A stretch of DNA of 64,000 nucleotides from Halopseudomonas aestusnigri (GTDB taxonomy: Bacteria; Pseudomonadota; Gammaproteobacteria; Pseudomonadales; Pseudomonadaceae): contig NZ_NBYK01000004.1 in NCBI RefSeq assembly GCF_002197985.1, forward strand, positions 248,001 through 312,000. The letters are read 5' to 3'. The notes under the pieces are model-generated. The model was not told the origin of the DNA and made no database searches. It was given only the letters and a program-made list of their open reading frames with translations. The position numbers and the translations under genes are program-made. Position 1 is the first letter of the stretch. Each line of letters opens with the position of its first letter. Below are positions 10,011 to 19,613 of the stretch, in pieces.

Positions 10011-10856
10011 ATGCAACTGCCCAAGGCAACCCTGCTGACCGCGCTCGCCATGCTGGCTTTTGCCGGCAATTCGGTGCTGTGCCGGCTGGCGCTGGACACA
10101 ACCGCCATCGACCCGGCCAGTTTCACCAGTCTGCGACTGATCTCCGGAGCCACTGTGCTGTGGCTGCTGGTAACGCTACGCGGCGGCGGCGCCTTCAGCC
10201 ACGGCAGCTGGCCGTCTGCGCTAGCGCTGTTTGCCTATGCCGCAGGTTTTTCCTGGGCGTATATCCACCTCGATGCAGGTATGGGCGCGCTGCTGCTGTT
10301 TGCGGCGGTGCAGGTCACCATGATTGGCACGGGAATTGTGCGCGGTGAGCGGCTGACGCTGCCGCAGCAGGCGGGTATGACGCTGGCGCTCCTGGGCCTC
10401 ATTGCCCTGCTGCTGCCGGGTTCCAGCGCCCCGCCCTTGCCAGCCGCGCTGAGCATGCTGGCGGCGGGCATTGCCTGGGGCATTTACTCGCTGCGCGGGC
10501 GCGGTGCCAGCAACCCTACCGCGGTGACTGCGGGCAACTTTCTGCGCGCGGCACCGCTGGCAATTCTCCTCAGCCTGGCGCTGCTGCAGAGCCAGAGTCT
10601 GGACAGCCAGGGGGTGCTCTATGCGCTGGCCTCCGGCGCTGTCACCTCGGGGCTGGGCTACGCTATCTGGTACGCCGCACTGCCGCATCTGCGCGCCAGC
10701 GTCGCGGCAACGGTGCAGCTGAGTGTGCCGGTCATTACCACGCTCGGCGGCGCGCTATTGCTGGCCGAACCGCTGACCCTGCGGCTGCTGCTCGCTTCGG
10801 CCATGATCCTCGGCGGTATCGCGCTGGTGTTGCGCAAACCGGTGGCCAAAGGCTGA
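10011..10856 (+). CDS. EamA/DMT-family membrane transporter
   Basis: This 281-residue protein has about ten hydrophobic segments arranged as two EamA repeats, the layout of drug/metabolite transporter superfamily exporters. The first repeat starts with LAMLAFAGNSVLCRLAL and the second around SMLAAGIAWGIYSLRGRGA. I chose ATG 10011 because GGAG lies at 10002-10005; an in-frame upstream ATG at 9936 would overlap the preceding gene and add 25 residues lacking a membrane-helix pattern. The substrate cannot be inferred. It stands between the T6SS cluster and cti with no evident functional link to either. Confidence 0.88.
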   Translation: MQLPKATLLTALAMLAFAGNSVLCRLALDTTAIDPASFTSLRLISGATVLWLLVTLRGGGAFSHGSWPSALALFAYAAGFSWAYIHLDAGMGALLLFAAVQVTMIGTGIVRGERLTLPQQAGMTLALLGLIALLLPGSSAPPLPAALSMLAAGIAWGIYSLRGRGASNPTAVTAGNFLRAAPLAILLSLALLQSQSLDSQGVLYALASGAVTSGLGYAIWYAALPHLRASVAATVQLSVPVITTLGGALLLAEPLTLRLLLASAMILGGIALVLRKPVAKG

Positions 10857-10959
10857 ACTTAGGGCATGGCCGTCGTCACAATGCCTGGCATAGAACGTAC
10901 TGCCTGATGCAAGATGGGCAACCGCCCCGCCCTGTCGCCTGCCTCTGAGGAAGGATTCC

Positions 10960-13353
10960 ATGCAACTACTGTCCCGCCGTGCGACCTGGCGCATCGCATC
11001 CGTTACCCTGCTGCTGACCGTCCTGGTTATCGCCTGCAGCGCCGTTCAGACCTACCCGCACGCCGAACCGGTGGTGGCGACGCATCAGAGTTTCGACTAT
11101 CAGCGCGACATCAGGCCGATTCTGGAAACCAGGTGCATGGCCTGTCACGGCTGCTACGACGCCCCCTGCCAGCTCAAGCTGACCAGCGCCGAGGGCATTG
11201 AACGCGGTGCGTCCAAGAAGCAGGTCTACGACGGCACGCGAATTGACGACGCCGAGCCAACTCGACTGGGTATTGATGCCGACAGCACCGAAGCCTGGCG
11301 GCAAAAGGGGTTTTTCTCGGTGTTGCATGACGCCAACGCCGGCGCAGCGCAGCAACTCGACGGCTCTCTGCTTTACCGCATGATCGAGCTGGGCCACCGC
11401 AATCCGTTCCCGGCCGACAGCACACTGCCGGAAGCAATCAAGATCGGCACCAAACACACCTTCAGTTGCCCTTCCCCGGGCACCTTTGACGACTACGCCG
11501 AAGAGAACCCGCACGGCGGAATGCCCTATGCCACCAGCGGCCTGAGCGATCAGGAATTTGCCACCCTCAGTCGCTGGATCAGTGAAGGCGCGGTCACTGC
11601 GCCACAGCCCTGGAACCCATCGGCACAGGAGCAGGCAAGCATCGAGCGCTGGGAAACCTTCTTCAACCAGCAGGGTGCCCGAGAGCAACTGGTCTCACGC
11701 TACCTGTTCGAGCACCTGTTTATCGCCCATCTGCACTTCCCCGACATCGCCGGCAGCAGCTTCTATGAACTGGTGCGCTCCGCAACGCCGCCAGGCCAGC
11801 CAGCCGAGCCACTGGCCACAGTGCGCCCCAATGACGATCCGGGCCAACCGTTCTACTACCGCTTGCGCCCGCTGCGCGAAACGCTGGTCGAAAAGACCCA
11901 CATCACCTATGCCCTGGATGCTCAGCGCATGGATCGCTGGCAGGAACTGTTCCTGCAGAACGACTGGGCCGTTGCCACCCCGCCCGGTTACGCCTACGCA
12001 GAACGCTCCAACCCGTTTATCACCTTTACCGCCATTCCGGCCAGGGCGCGCTATCAGTTCATGCTCGATTCGGCGGAGTACTTCGTTCGCTCCTTTATTC
12101 GCGGCCCGGTGTGCCGCGGCCAGATCGCTACCGATGTCATTCGCGACCAGTTCTGGACCGTGTTCGAAGATCCGCAGCAAGAGGCCTACGTCAATGATCC
12201 GCTCTATCGCAGCCTGACCACGCCACTGCTCGGCCTGCCCGGGCAGGACAGCGATCTCTCCGCGCTGGGTGCGGCGTGGCTGGAGTACAGCAGCAAACGC
12301 AATCAGTATCTGATGCTGCGGCACGACTATTATGCCGAGCGCAAACCCGCCGGGGCCGATATGGCCGAGATCTGGGACGGCGACGGCCACAACCGGGACG
12401 CGCTGCTGACCATCTTCCGCCACCACGACAGCGCATCGGTGCGCCGAGGGCTATGGGGCCAGGTGCCGGAGACCATTTGGGTCATGGACTACCCGCTGCT
12501 TGAGCGGACCTACTATGAGCTGGTCGTCAACTTCAACGTGTTCGGCAGCCTGTCGCACCAGGCTCAGACCCGGCTGTATTTTGACCTGATTCGCAATGGC
12601 GCCGAACACAATTTCCTGCGTTTTGTCCCGGCGCAGGCCCGCAAGGCCCTCTACGAACAGTGGTATCAGGGCCATGCGCTGCTCAAGGACCGCATTGCCT
12701 ACGCCGATGTCAGCCTCGATACCCCGGTCGCCATCCGCTACACAGAGGAAGATACCCGCAGCAACCCCGCTGTCATGGCAGCCTTCACCCGACAACTGAT
12801 GGCCCGTGCAGATGCGGTAGACAGCGGCCCGGACACCCTGAACCGTTGCCCGCAGAACACCTGTCAACGTCCGGAGCTGAGCGACCAGCAGCGCCACATC
12901 GATCAGCTCCTGCGCCCGCTCGGGCAGGGCACCGCTGCCAGCGTTCCGGTCATTGCACTGCTGCCGGAGATCAGTTTCCTGCGTATCCATGAGGGCAAGC
13001 AGCGCTGGGTATACACCCTTGTCCACAACCGCGCCCACAGCAACGTCGCCTTCATGTTCGGTGAAGACGCCCGTCTGCAGCCGGAACGTGACACGCTCAC
13101 AGTGATGCGCGGCACGCTCGGCAGCTATCCCAACTTCAGCTTCGACATTCCCCTGCAGCAACTGCCGGATTTTGTCGCCGCCTTACGTGCCACACGCGAC
13201 GAAGCGGGGCTTGGCGCGGTCGCCGCCCGCTGGGGTGTGCGTCGTACCAGCCCCAGCTTCTGGGACATCATTGCGGACTTCCGGCGCTATGTTGAGGAAA
13301 CCGATCCGTCCCAGGCAGGTCTATTCGACATCAATCGCTACCAGAACCTGTAA
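10960..13353 (+). CDS. cti: Fatty acid cis/trans isomerase (Cti)
   Basis: This 797-residue periplasmic haem protein converts cis-unsaturated membrane fatty acids to trans forms as a rapid response to solvents, heat or salt in Pseudomonas and Vibrio. A hydrophobic N-terminus ends in VIAC with Cys26, which could serve as a lipobox. A cytochrome c type haem site CMACH follows at residues 59-63, then the family stretch GCYDAPCQLKLTS and ASKKQVYDGTR. SD-like AGGAA lies about ten bases before the ATG. It is a single-gene unit followed by a short hairpin. Family identity is firm; lipoprotein processing is only a possibility. Confidence 0.94.
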   Translation: MQLLSRRATWRIASVTLLLTVLVIACSAVQTYPHAEPVVATHQSFDYQRDIRPILETRCMACHGCYDAPCQLKLTSAEGIERGASKKQVYDGTRIDDAEPTRLGIDADSTEAWRQKGFFSVLHDANAGAAQQLDGSLLYRMIELGHRNPFPADSTLPEAIKIGTKHTFSCPSPGTFDDYAEENPHGGMPYATSGLSDQEFATLSRWISEGAVTAPQPWNPSAQEQASIERWETFFNQQGAREQLVSRYLFEHLFIAHLHFPDIAGSSFYELVRSATPPGQPAEPLATVRPNDDPGQPFYYRLRPLRETLVEKTHITYALDAQRMDRWQELFLQNDWAVATPPGYAYAERSNPFITFTAIPARARYQFMLDSAEYFVRSFIRGPVCRGQIATDVIRDQFWTVFEDPQQEAYVNDPLYRSLTTPLLGLPGQDSDLSALGAAWLEYSSKRNQYLMLRHDYYAERKPAGADMAEIWDGDGHNRDALLTIFRHHDSASVRRGLWGQVPETIWVMDYPLLERTYYELVVNFNVFGSLSHQAQTRLYFDLIRNGAEHNFLRFVPAQARKALYEQWYQGHALLKDRIAYADVSLDTPVAIRYTEEDTRSNPAVMAAFTRQLMARADAVDSGPDTLNRCPQNTCQRPELSDQQRHIDQLLRPLGQGTAASVPVIALLPEISFLRIHEGKQRWVYTLVHNRAHSNVAFMFGEDARLQPERDTLTVMRGTLGSYPNFSFDIPLQQLPDFVAALRATRDEAGLGAVAARWGVRRTSPSFWDIIADFRRYVEETDPSQAGLFDINRYQNL

Positions 13354-13366
13354 ACCCGACATTCCA

Positions 13367-13384
13367 CGCAGCCCCACGGCTGCG
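13367..13384. terminator. Short hairpin after cti
   Basis: CGCAGCC and GGCTGCG form a perfect 7-bp stem around a four-base loop, 14 bases after the cti stop codon. There is no following T tract, so it is at best a weak or factor-assisted transcript end. Confidence 0.4.
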
Positions 13385-13469
13385 AGGATGCGGACAACCG
13401 CAAAAACGGGTTTACACTGAGAACATGGCCGCTCGATGGACAATACGGCACTATCAAAGAGGACTTACC

Positions 13470-14597
13470 ATGCTGCTTTCCCCCTCACGATTGCTGCTGG
13501 CTGCAGCCTTCGGCAGCCTGCTGGCGGGCTGCGCCCATAACGCCGCCCCGGAAACCGACAGCACGCCCGCCACCACGACTGACCAGCAAGTGGTGCCACA
13601 GACCAGGCAGGTGAACGGAGCAATAAGCTACCGCGAGCGTATTGCCCTGCCACCGGGCAGCGTCGCCCACGTCCGGCTGCTGGATGTGTCCCGCGCCGAC
13701 GCCCCGGCCACCGTGCTGGCGGAGCAGAAGACCACGCTGATCGGCATGTCGGTTCCGGTGCCGTTCGAGCTCAAGGTGGAACCCCGCATGTTTCTGCCGC
13801 AGGCGACCTACACCGTGTCCGGCCAGATTCGCGGGACCGACGCAAAGCTGCTGTGGACTACCGACACCCACTACCCGATTGACCTCAGTCAGGCGATCAA
13901 CGACCTGGGCACCCTGATGATGATCAAAGTCAGCGGGCAGGTAGCGGAAGACGCCGAGGTGATTGACGCCGGCTCCCTGCTGCCGCTGCAGGCACGGGGT
14001 AACGAGCCCGGCTGGATGCTGACGATCGACAGCGAGCGGATGCGTCTGACCCGTCAGGACAGCAGCGCCGCCCAGCTTACACCGACGCCGACGGCAACCC
14101 GTCAGGGCGACACCATACGCCTTGATGCCGGAACGACACATCAGATGGTTGTCGAGCTAACCCCGGCGCTGTGCCACGACAGCATGACCGGCATGCCATA
14201 CCCCTACCGGGTTCGGGTTCAGCGCGAAGCGACAGAGCTGACCGGCTGCGGCGGTGCGCCGGAAGCCCTGCTGACCAAACACACCTGGAAAGTGCAGCAT
14301 ATCGATGACAAGGCAGTGCAAAGCGACACCCCGGTAACCCTCAGCTTCACCGCGGACGGACGTATGGGTGGTCAGGGTGCCTGCAACGCCTTTTCCTCCG
14401 GCTATCAATTAACCGGAGAGAACCTCACCACCAGCGCGATTGCAGCCACCCAGAAAGCCTGCATGGATGAGCTGATGGCTCAGGATCAGGCGTTGTTCGA
14501 CGTGTTGCAGCAGCTGTCGCGCTTCGATATCGATGCACAGGGCCAACTTCTTCTGATCGCGGCAGATGGCCGCAAGATCGTCGCAGAAGCCCTATAA
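13470..14597 (+). CDS. Three-domain envelope lipoprotein (YbaY-like, COG3650-like, META/HslJ)
   Basis: This 375-residue protein has a clear lipoprotein signal: [10 protein letters not shown] then LLAGC with Cys21. It appears to contain three parts. A YbaY/YscW-type beta domain covers about 45-145 ([20 protein letters not shown]). A middle region at about 165-275 with NEPGW and two conserved cysteines resembles COG3650. A C-terminal META/HslJ domain follows, with [14 protein letters not shown] and [18 protein letters not shown] 13470 has AGAGGA at 13458-13463; an upstream in-frame ATG (13425) would bury the signal peptide. HslJ-type domains are linked to novobiocin resistance or heat-shock response, but the role here is unknown. 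Confidence 0.85.
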   Translation: MLLSPSRLLLAAAFGSLLAGCAHNAAPETDSTPATTTDQQVVPQTRQVNGAISYRERIALPPGSVAHVRLLDVSRADAPATVLAEQKTTLIGMSVPVPFELKVEPRMFLPQATYTVSGQIRGTDAKLLWTTDTHYPIDLSQAINDLGTLMMIKVSGQVAEDAEVIDAGSLLPLQARGNEPGWMLTIDSERMRLTRQDSSAAQLTPTPTATRQGDTIRLDAGTTHQMVVELTPALCHDSMTGMPYPYRVRVQREATELTGCGGAPEALLTKHTWKVQHIDDKAVQSDTPVTLSFTADGRMGGQGACNAFSSGYQLTGENLTTSAIAATQKACMDELMAQDQALFDVLQQLSRFDIDAQGQLLLIAADGRKIVAEAL

Positions 14598-14698
14598 CAT
14601 CAGCTGCAGCATGGACAGTCAGGCCGCTATCGGGCATTATGCCGGCGCCAATGACCCTGTACTCCGCAGGGTCAATCCCGTCATACCGAGGTACCCGC

Positions 14699-15040
14699 AT
14701 GAGTGATCTGCCCCAATGCCCTGCCTGTCAGTCCCCCTACACCTACCAGGACGGTTTGATGTTCATCTGCCCGGAATGCGCCCATGAATGGTCGGCAGAG
14801 ACAGCAGACGCGCAAGCCTCCAACGACTCAGGTATCAGGGATGCAAACGGCAATCCGCTGCAGGACGGCGACACAGTGACCGTTATCAAGGACCTCAAGG
14901 TCAAGGGCTCATCGCTGGTAGTCAAGGTCGGCACCAAGGTCAAGAATATTCGCCTGGTCGATGGTGATCACGACATCGCCTGCAAGATCGACGGTATCGG
15001 CGCGATGAACCTCAAGTCAGAGTTCGTCAAAAAGGTCTGA
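14699..15040 (+). CDS. yjdM: Zinc-ribbon PhnA/YjdM family protein
   Basis: This 113-residue protein has an N-terminal zinc ribbon made of CPAC and CPEC pairs within the first 30 residues. The compact C-terminal PhnA domain includes [15 protein letters not shown] and ends in SEFVKKV. The length matches the YjdM/PhnA family. I chose ATG 14699 because CGAGG lies eight bases upstream; an in-frame ATG at 14639 would add 20 residues before the ribbon. Despite the old PhnA name, E. coli YjdM is not an established phosphonate enzyme. No phosphonate genes are nearby, so the function stays open. It converges with the next gene, six bases apart. Confidence 0.9.
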   Translation: MSDLPQCPACQSPYTYQDGLMFICPECAHEWSAETADAQASNDSGIRDANGNPLQDGDTVTVIKDLKVKGSSLVVKVGTKVKNIRLVDGDHDIACKIDGIGAMNLKSEFVKKV

Positions 15041-15046
15041 GGCCAG

Positions 15047-16048
15047 TCAGCGGCGAAAGCATACGTACTGACGTAACGGGCTTTCGCCGCGCCAGACAAA
15101 CCCTTCCCAGTAATAGTGCATGAACGAAATCAGCAGGATTGCGATCCCGATGAAGGCATGCTGCTGATAGCTGTTAAGAAACCAGGCAATCAGGATCGAC
15201 GCTGCAGGCAGCACCACGAACGGCGTCATACCGGCCGATGGCAGCCAGCGATACAGCCAGCCTGCTGACGTTCTCACCTGCCGGTTGCGGTCATGGGTGA
15301 TGTAAACGCTGAATGCCGTCAGGTCATGTATCAGGCGCGGCATCAGGATCACCAGCAAGGTGTACCCCAACTGATTGATCATCAGTGCACTGACCAGCAG
15401 CGCACCATTGGCCCAGATAAACCAGCACCCGAGGCGCCCTTCGCAAGCCCCCGCCAACCGCCAGGTCAACAGCAGCAAGATCACACAAAGGGCACCAGCC
15501 AACCCGGCCAGCAACGCATAGACATCCGTGCCGGCGACCCGAAAATGCCCCAGATACTGCCCCCCATAAACGTTCAGATAGATCGCCAGACCCGCGGCGA
15601 CGGCTACCCACTTCCACAAACGAAACAGGCGTCCTGGTCTGCGCCCGCTCAGCACAAGGGCAATGCCCAGCTGCTGCGACAGCACATGCAAGACGGTAAA
15701 GCCGGCAAAGAACACAAACAGCAACTGATAGCTCAGCGGTTGCGGCCCATACCATCCGACCAGACAGATCAGCAGAAATGCCAGCAATGCCGGCAGCAGT
15801 TGCCGACGGTAATGCCGCAGGTAAGTGCGATCCGACAGCGTCAGTGCGCTGGCGATGATATGCGGCAGGCCGAACAGCAACGCCCACAGTGCCCAGTCAT
15901 CGGGGTCGTCCGGCAGCAGGTTGTGCAGCAGTGCTCGCTGCAACACCAGCGCATCGAACGCGATGACGGCAAACGAAAGCGGGATAACCGCATAGAGCGC
16001 CAACAGCCAGCGCCCATCAACGTAATGGAAAGACAGATCGGATTGCAC
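15047..16048 (-). CDS. Polytopic membrane protein with conserved-looking histidines, function unknown
   Basis: I do not recognise this 333-residue protein. It has roughly eight to ten hydrophobic segments across its length. Histidines sit at or near membrane-helix ends in motif-like settings: LPHIIAS (His63), TVLHVLSQQ (His121), RLIHDLTAF (His241), ITHDRNR (His252) and FMHYYWEGF (His301). Such spacing is seen in membrane enzymes or carriers that bind haem or metal, but that is inference. Gene neighbours (yjdM convergent, a DUF3429 protein upstream on the same strand) give no pathway clue. Confidence 0.8.
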   Translation of the reverse strand: MQSDLSFHYVDGRWLLALYAVIPLSFAVIAFDALVLQRALLHNLLPDDPDDWALWALLFGLPHIIASALTLSDRTYLRHYRRQLLPALLAFLLICLVGWYGPQPLSYQLLFVFFAGFTVLHVLSQQLGIALVLSGRRPGRLFRLWKWVAVAAGLAIYLNVYGGQYLGHFRVAGTDVYALLAGLAGALCVILLLLTWRLAGACEGRLGCWFIWANGALLVSALMINQLGYTLLVILMPRLIHDLTAFSVYITHDRNRQVRTSAGWLYRWLPSAGMTPFVVLPAASILIAWFLNSYQQHAFIGIAILLISFMHYYWEGFVWRGESPLRQYVCFRR

Positions 16049-16126
16049 GGCAGGCCCGCATGAACAAGTGTGCGACCTACTTGATCACACCCTGCCCTGC
16101 GCGCCCATCACCCGAAACAGTGAACC

Positions 16127-16591
16127 TCAGCCCACCACCAGCGTTGCCAGCCAGGCAACCAGCAGCGAACAGACCACGATAATCGTCAGCGGCTTGCGCA
16201 GCGCCGGGTACCAGACTGGCGCGACCCCGTGATTGACCGCCCAGATGTCGGCAAAATACAACGCTGCAAAGGCGACCAGAATGACCGGCAGCCCGAGGAC
16301 GTTAGGCAATGCCAAGGCTACCCAGCCGAGCAGCGGCGGGATAACCGAAAGCCCCAGCTGAACAGGAGCCTTGTCGCTGTTCTCCTCGGCGCGCATCGCC
16401 AGGCCCCAGTGAATGGCGCCCATGAACGCCAGAATGATCGCGGCATAGGCCAGCAGCTCCTCGAGCACCCTGTCGCGCCAGGCCTCGGGTGTGAGCCAAA
16501 GGCCCAATGCCCCGGTTACAAAGGGAATGAGCCCCGCCAGACCAAGCCCTAACGCCAGACGAGGGGGACGCGTTGCGCCAAATGGATGCAT
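16127..16591 (-). CDS. DUF3429 family inner membrane protein
   Basis: This small 154-residue membrane protein has about five hydrophobic segments. The family pattern includes LGLAGLIPFVTGAL near the N-terminus, AIILAFMGAIHWGLAM in the middle and PVWYPALRKPLT before the last helix, as in DUF3429 proteins of Pseudomonas and relatives. GGAG lies five bases before the ATG. No function is established for the family. It lies downstream of tgpA on the same strand with a short gap, so read-through from that operon is possible. Confidence 0.8.
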   Translation of the reverse strand: MHPFGATRPPRLALGLGLAGLIPFVTGALGLWLTPEAWRDRVLEELLAYAAIILAFMGAIHWGLAMRAEENSDKAPVQLGLSVIPPLLGWVALALPNVLGLPVILVAFAALYFADIWAVNHGVAPVWYPALRKPLTIIVVCSLLVAWLATLVVG

Positions 16592-16632
16592 GCAAACTCC
16601 GCTGCCAACTATGCCGGGATAGGCCCAATCGA

Positions 16633-18642
16633 TTATAAGAGTCGACGCTTGACTGGCAAGCCCGCCGAACGCCGCCGTGGCAGATTACGCACCAACCGCT
16701 TGAGGTGCGCGCGCAGCAGCGCCGCATCAGCGTTACCACCCGCATACTGCTGGGCAACGAAGCAGTCAAAAAACGCTGCCAGCAGGTCAGCCTGCGAGGG
16801 CAGTGCGCACCCAATACGCTGCTGCCAGTCCCGCGGCCCCTCCCCGGCCTGCGCGCCAAGGCCAAGCGGGCGCAGACGCCGATCAAGCTGCTGCCAGGCG
16901 CGTTGCGCCGGTGTGCCGGTACGCCGGGCGGGCCGCAGCCAGAAAAACGCCTGCACTGCCATCAGGGTAAACACCAGCGCCAGCACAATCACACCGATCC
17001 GCTGCCAGTCGGCAGTGCCAAGCCAGTGTCGGAACAGGGCCAGCTGCTCCTCCGAGCGAAAATTCAGCACCCGCCGCTGCCACTGATAGTTCAGATCATC
17101 CCAGCTAAGGCGCAGGCTGTTGAGCCAACTGACACCGCGGTAGCGCGCTCCTGACAGCGGCGCCTCGGCGAGGAAGCTGCCTTCCTCGCGCATGGCCTCT
17201 TCCAGTCCGCGCTCGATGCGCGTGGGAGCAACCTGAAAGGTCGGATCAAAGGCGGTCCACCCGGTTCCCGGCAGCCACGCCTCAACCCAGGCATGGGCAT
17301 CAAACTGATGTACGAGTAAATATCCACCCCTGGGATTCAGCTCGCCGCCCTGATAGCCAGTGACGATACGAGCCGGAATCCCGGCCGCACGCAGAACGAA
17401 TGCCATGGCACCGGCGTAGTGCTCACAGAAACCACGACGGGAATCGAAGAGGAACTCGTCATTGGCATGCTGGCCAAGCGGCGACGGCTGCAGCGTGTAA
17501 TAGAACGGCTGCTCGGAAAAATGCGCCAGCACCGCCTGGATCAGTTGCGCATCACTGCCATACTCGGCACGCAGCTGTCGGGCCCAGGCACGGGCACGCG
17601 GGTCACCGCTGGGCGGCAGTTGCAGCTCACGGCGACGCTCACTGACCGAGAGCCCTTCCGGTTGCAGCAGGGCATCGCTATGGGCCGTGGCCGTGTACGC
17701 GAAGGTACCACTGAGCGGCCGCAAGGCGCGCAAGGTGTCATCGGCCAGCCGGTTGACCTGGGGCGTACTGCTGACGCTCCCGCTTAAGCTATACAGCCAG
17801 TTGCGACCGCTGGGCTCGGCAACCACCTGATAAACGAGCGCAGCGCCTGCCGTATCTGGGGGTGGCGCGGTACGTTGTTCCAGACGCTGATCGTAGGACC
17901 AGGTGCGCCCATCAAAGCGACTGAGGGTCATTGCCCGCCAATAAAGCGTCGATGCCGACGGCACCTGTCCGTCGAACTCAACCCGAAAGGCCAGCTCCGG
18001 CGACTGCGCCAGATTGGCGATGTCCGCCGGCGCCATACTCTCGGACAGGCCGGTGCGGGCGCTGCTGCCGGGTACATTGACCGACCACAGCGGTGCCAGC
18101 CGGGGAAAGAACAGAAACAGCACCAGCATCAACGGCAGCGCCTGCATCACCATCACGCCGGCCCGGCGCAAGGCGGCTGCCGGGTCGTTACGCGCGGGAC
18201 TTTGCTGCAGACCGACCAGAGCAGCCACCAGGATAAGCGTGCAGAATCCCTGGTAGAGGGCCAGCGGAATGCCCTGATCAAACAGAAACGCGGTCGCGAC
18301 AATGAAGAAGCCGAGGTAAATCACCACCAGCGCGTCACGCGGGCTGCGCATTTCCAGCAGCTTGAGCATGAACAGCAGGAGCAGCACCATCACGGTGGCA
18401 TCCAGCCCGATCAGCGTACCCTGGGAGACATACACCGCCAGCCCGATCAACAGCAGCCCGCCTACGCGCAGCAAACGCCCGGGATAGCCCCAGCGCATAC
18501 GCTGAATCTGCACCCGCCAAAGTGCACAACCCAGCCAGAGCACCGCGATCCACCAGGGCAGGCGGGGCAAATGCGGCACCAGTACAACCAGTTGGGCAAT
18601 CAACAGCCAGGCAAGACTGTTACGCGGAATCAGCGCGGTCAT
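16633..18642 (-). CDS. tgpA: Membrane-bound periplasmic transglutaminase TgpA (DUF3488 plus transglutaminase core)
   Basis: This 669-residue protein begins with about six hydrophobic segments (DUF3488). A periplasmic transglutaminase-like domain follows, with the catalytic Cys in GFCEHYAGAM at about residue 405 and the His/Asp part in DAHAWVEAWLPGTGW and DPTF. A further membrane helix and a cytoplasmic tail come last. TgpA is reported as essential in P. aeruginosa, where it also lies behind a moxR and a DUF58 gene. I chose ATG 18642 because it overlaps the stop of the upstream gene (ATGA). The longer open frame extends far into that gene. Confidence 0.93.
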   Translation of the reverse strand: MTALIPRNSLAWLLIAQLVVLVPHLPRLPWWIAVLWLGCALWRVQIQRMRWGYPGRLLRVGGLLLIGLAVYVSQGTLIGLDATVMVLLLLFMLKLLEMRSPRDALVVIYLGFFIVATAFLFDQGIPLALYQGFCTLILVAALVGLQQSPARNDPAAALRRAGVMVMQALPLMLVLFLFFPRLAPLWSVNVPGSSARTGLSESMAPADIANLAQSPELAFRVEFDGQVPSASTLYWRAMTLSRFDGRTWSYDQRLEQRTAPPPDTAGAALVYQVVAEPSGRNWLYSLSGSVSSTPQVNRLADDTLRALRPLSGTFAYTATAHSDALLQPEGLSVSERRRELQLPPSGDPRARAWARQLRAEYGSDAQLIQAVLAHFSEQPFYYTLQPSPLGQHANDEFLFDSRRGFCEHYAGAMAFVLRAAGIPARIVTGYQGGELNPRGGYLLVHQFDAHAWVEAWLPGTGWTAFDPTFQVAPTRIERGLEEAMREEGSFLAEAPLSGARYRGVSWLNSLRLSWDDLNYQWQRRVLNFRSEEQLALFRHWLGTADWQRIGVIVLALVFTLMAVQAFFWLRPARRTGTPAQRAWQQLDRRLRPLGLGAQAGEGPRDWQQRIGCALPSQADLLAAFFDCFVAQQYAGGNADAALLRAHLKRLVRNLPRRRSAGLPVKRRLL

Positions 18643-19613
18643 CGCTGCGGCTCCAGACCATACAGCGCCAACGCTCGCAGGCACTGCTCGCGATGCGCAG
18701 GGCCTAGCGCCGGCTCGATACGCTGGCCCGGCAGGCTCAGTCCGTAGGCGCGGCGAGCGTTCTCCAGCGCCAGCACCCAACCGGTCATTACCCCAAGCCG
18801 CTCCTCCAGATCACGCCCGACCGCGCTGGTCAGGTCAAGCCACAGGCTCTGCTGCTGCGGCTCGGCGAATATCTTGCTGTGCAGGCCCTGGCCGCGCGAC
18901 CAGGCGCGCCAATCGAGACGCCTGCGCGAATCACCCGGCTGATAGGCGCGCAGCCCCTGAAAATCGTCCACCCCTTCGACCAGCGCCTGATCCTGATCGT
19001 GCTCCGAGCCCTCCGGCGCACTGCCGCGCGGCAACGGGCGGCTGACCGGTCTGGGGTAGACCAGCACCTGCCAGTCCAGATCGACCAGACTCCAGGCCTG
19101 AAACCAGCCAAGCGGAAAACGCGTCTCGACCCTCAGCCGCTCAAGTATTAACCAGCCACGATGATTGGTCGGGTAATACAGGGTCAGTGCCTGCTCGCCG
19201 CCGGCGGGCACATCAACCGTATGCAAGCCAGCCTGCGGCCAGCTCAGACGCAGTGCCTGATGTTCCCGCCGCGAGCTGCTGAGCACCAGGCCCAGCGGGG
19301 CCTGCTCCCCCGCAAACACCGGCCTGCCACCGGTTGCCCTGAGCTGCACCCCGGCCAGATTGCGGTAAGTATGATGCAGGGCCACCCAGAACAGGCTGAG
19401 CAGCGTGAAGGTCAGGCCATATACCAGGCTGTTCTGGTAGTTGATGGCGCCTACCAGCATGATCGCCAGCAGCAATAGAAAGCCAGCGCCAGCTTTGCTC
19501 GGGATAATGAAAATACGCCGGTGATCGAGCCGAATCTGCTGCGCCGGCGGTATGCGGCGGCGCAACCAGCCACGGTGCCACTGGCGCAGGCGCTCACGTA
19601 TTGCTTCGCTCAC
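18639..19613 (-). CDS. DUF58 domain protein
   Basis: This 324-residue protein has two hydrophobic helices near residues 40-80 (GAGFLLLLAIMLVGAINYQNSL) and a cytoplasmic DUF58 domain with GSEHDQDQALVEGVDDFQGLRAYQPGDSRRRLDWRAWSR, the family hallmark. DUF58 proteins are encoded between MoxR ATPases and transglutaminase or VWA proteins and are thought to act with the MoxR chaperone in membrane-linked assembly. The gene overlaps moxR upstream and tgpA downstream by four bases each, so the three genes form one operon. Confidence 0.92.
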   Translation of the reverse strand: MSEAIRERLRQWHRGWLRRRIPPAQQIRLDHRRIFIIPSKAGAGFLLLLAIMLVGAINYQNSLVYGLTFTLLSLFWVALHHTYRNLAGVQLRATGGRPVFAGEQAPLGLVLSSSRREHQALRLSWPQAGLHTVDVPAGGEQALTLYYPTNHRGWLILERLRVETRFPLGWFQAWSLVDLDWQVLVYPRPVSRPLPRGSAPEGSEHDQDQALVEGVDDFQGLRAYQPGDSRRRLDWRAWSRGQGLHSKIFAEPQQQSLWLDLTSAVGRDLEERLGVMTGWVLALENARRAYGLSLPGQRIEPALGPAHREQCLRALALYGLEPQR

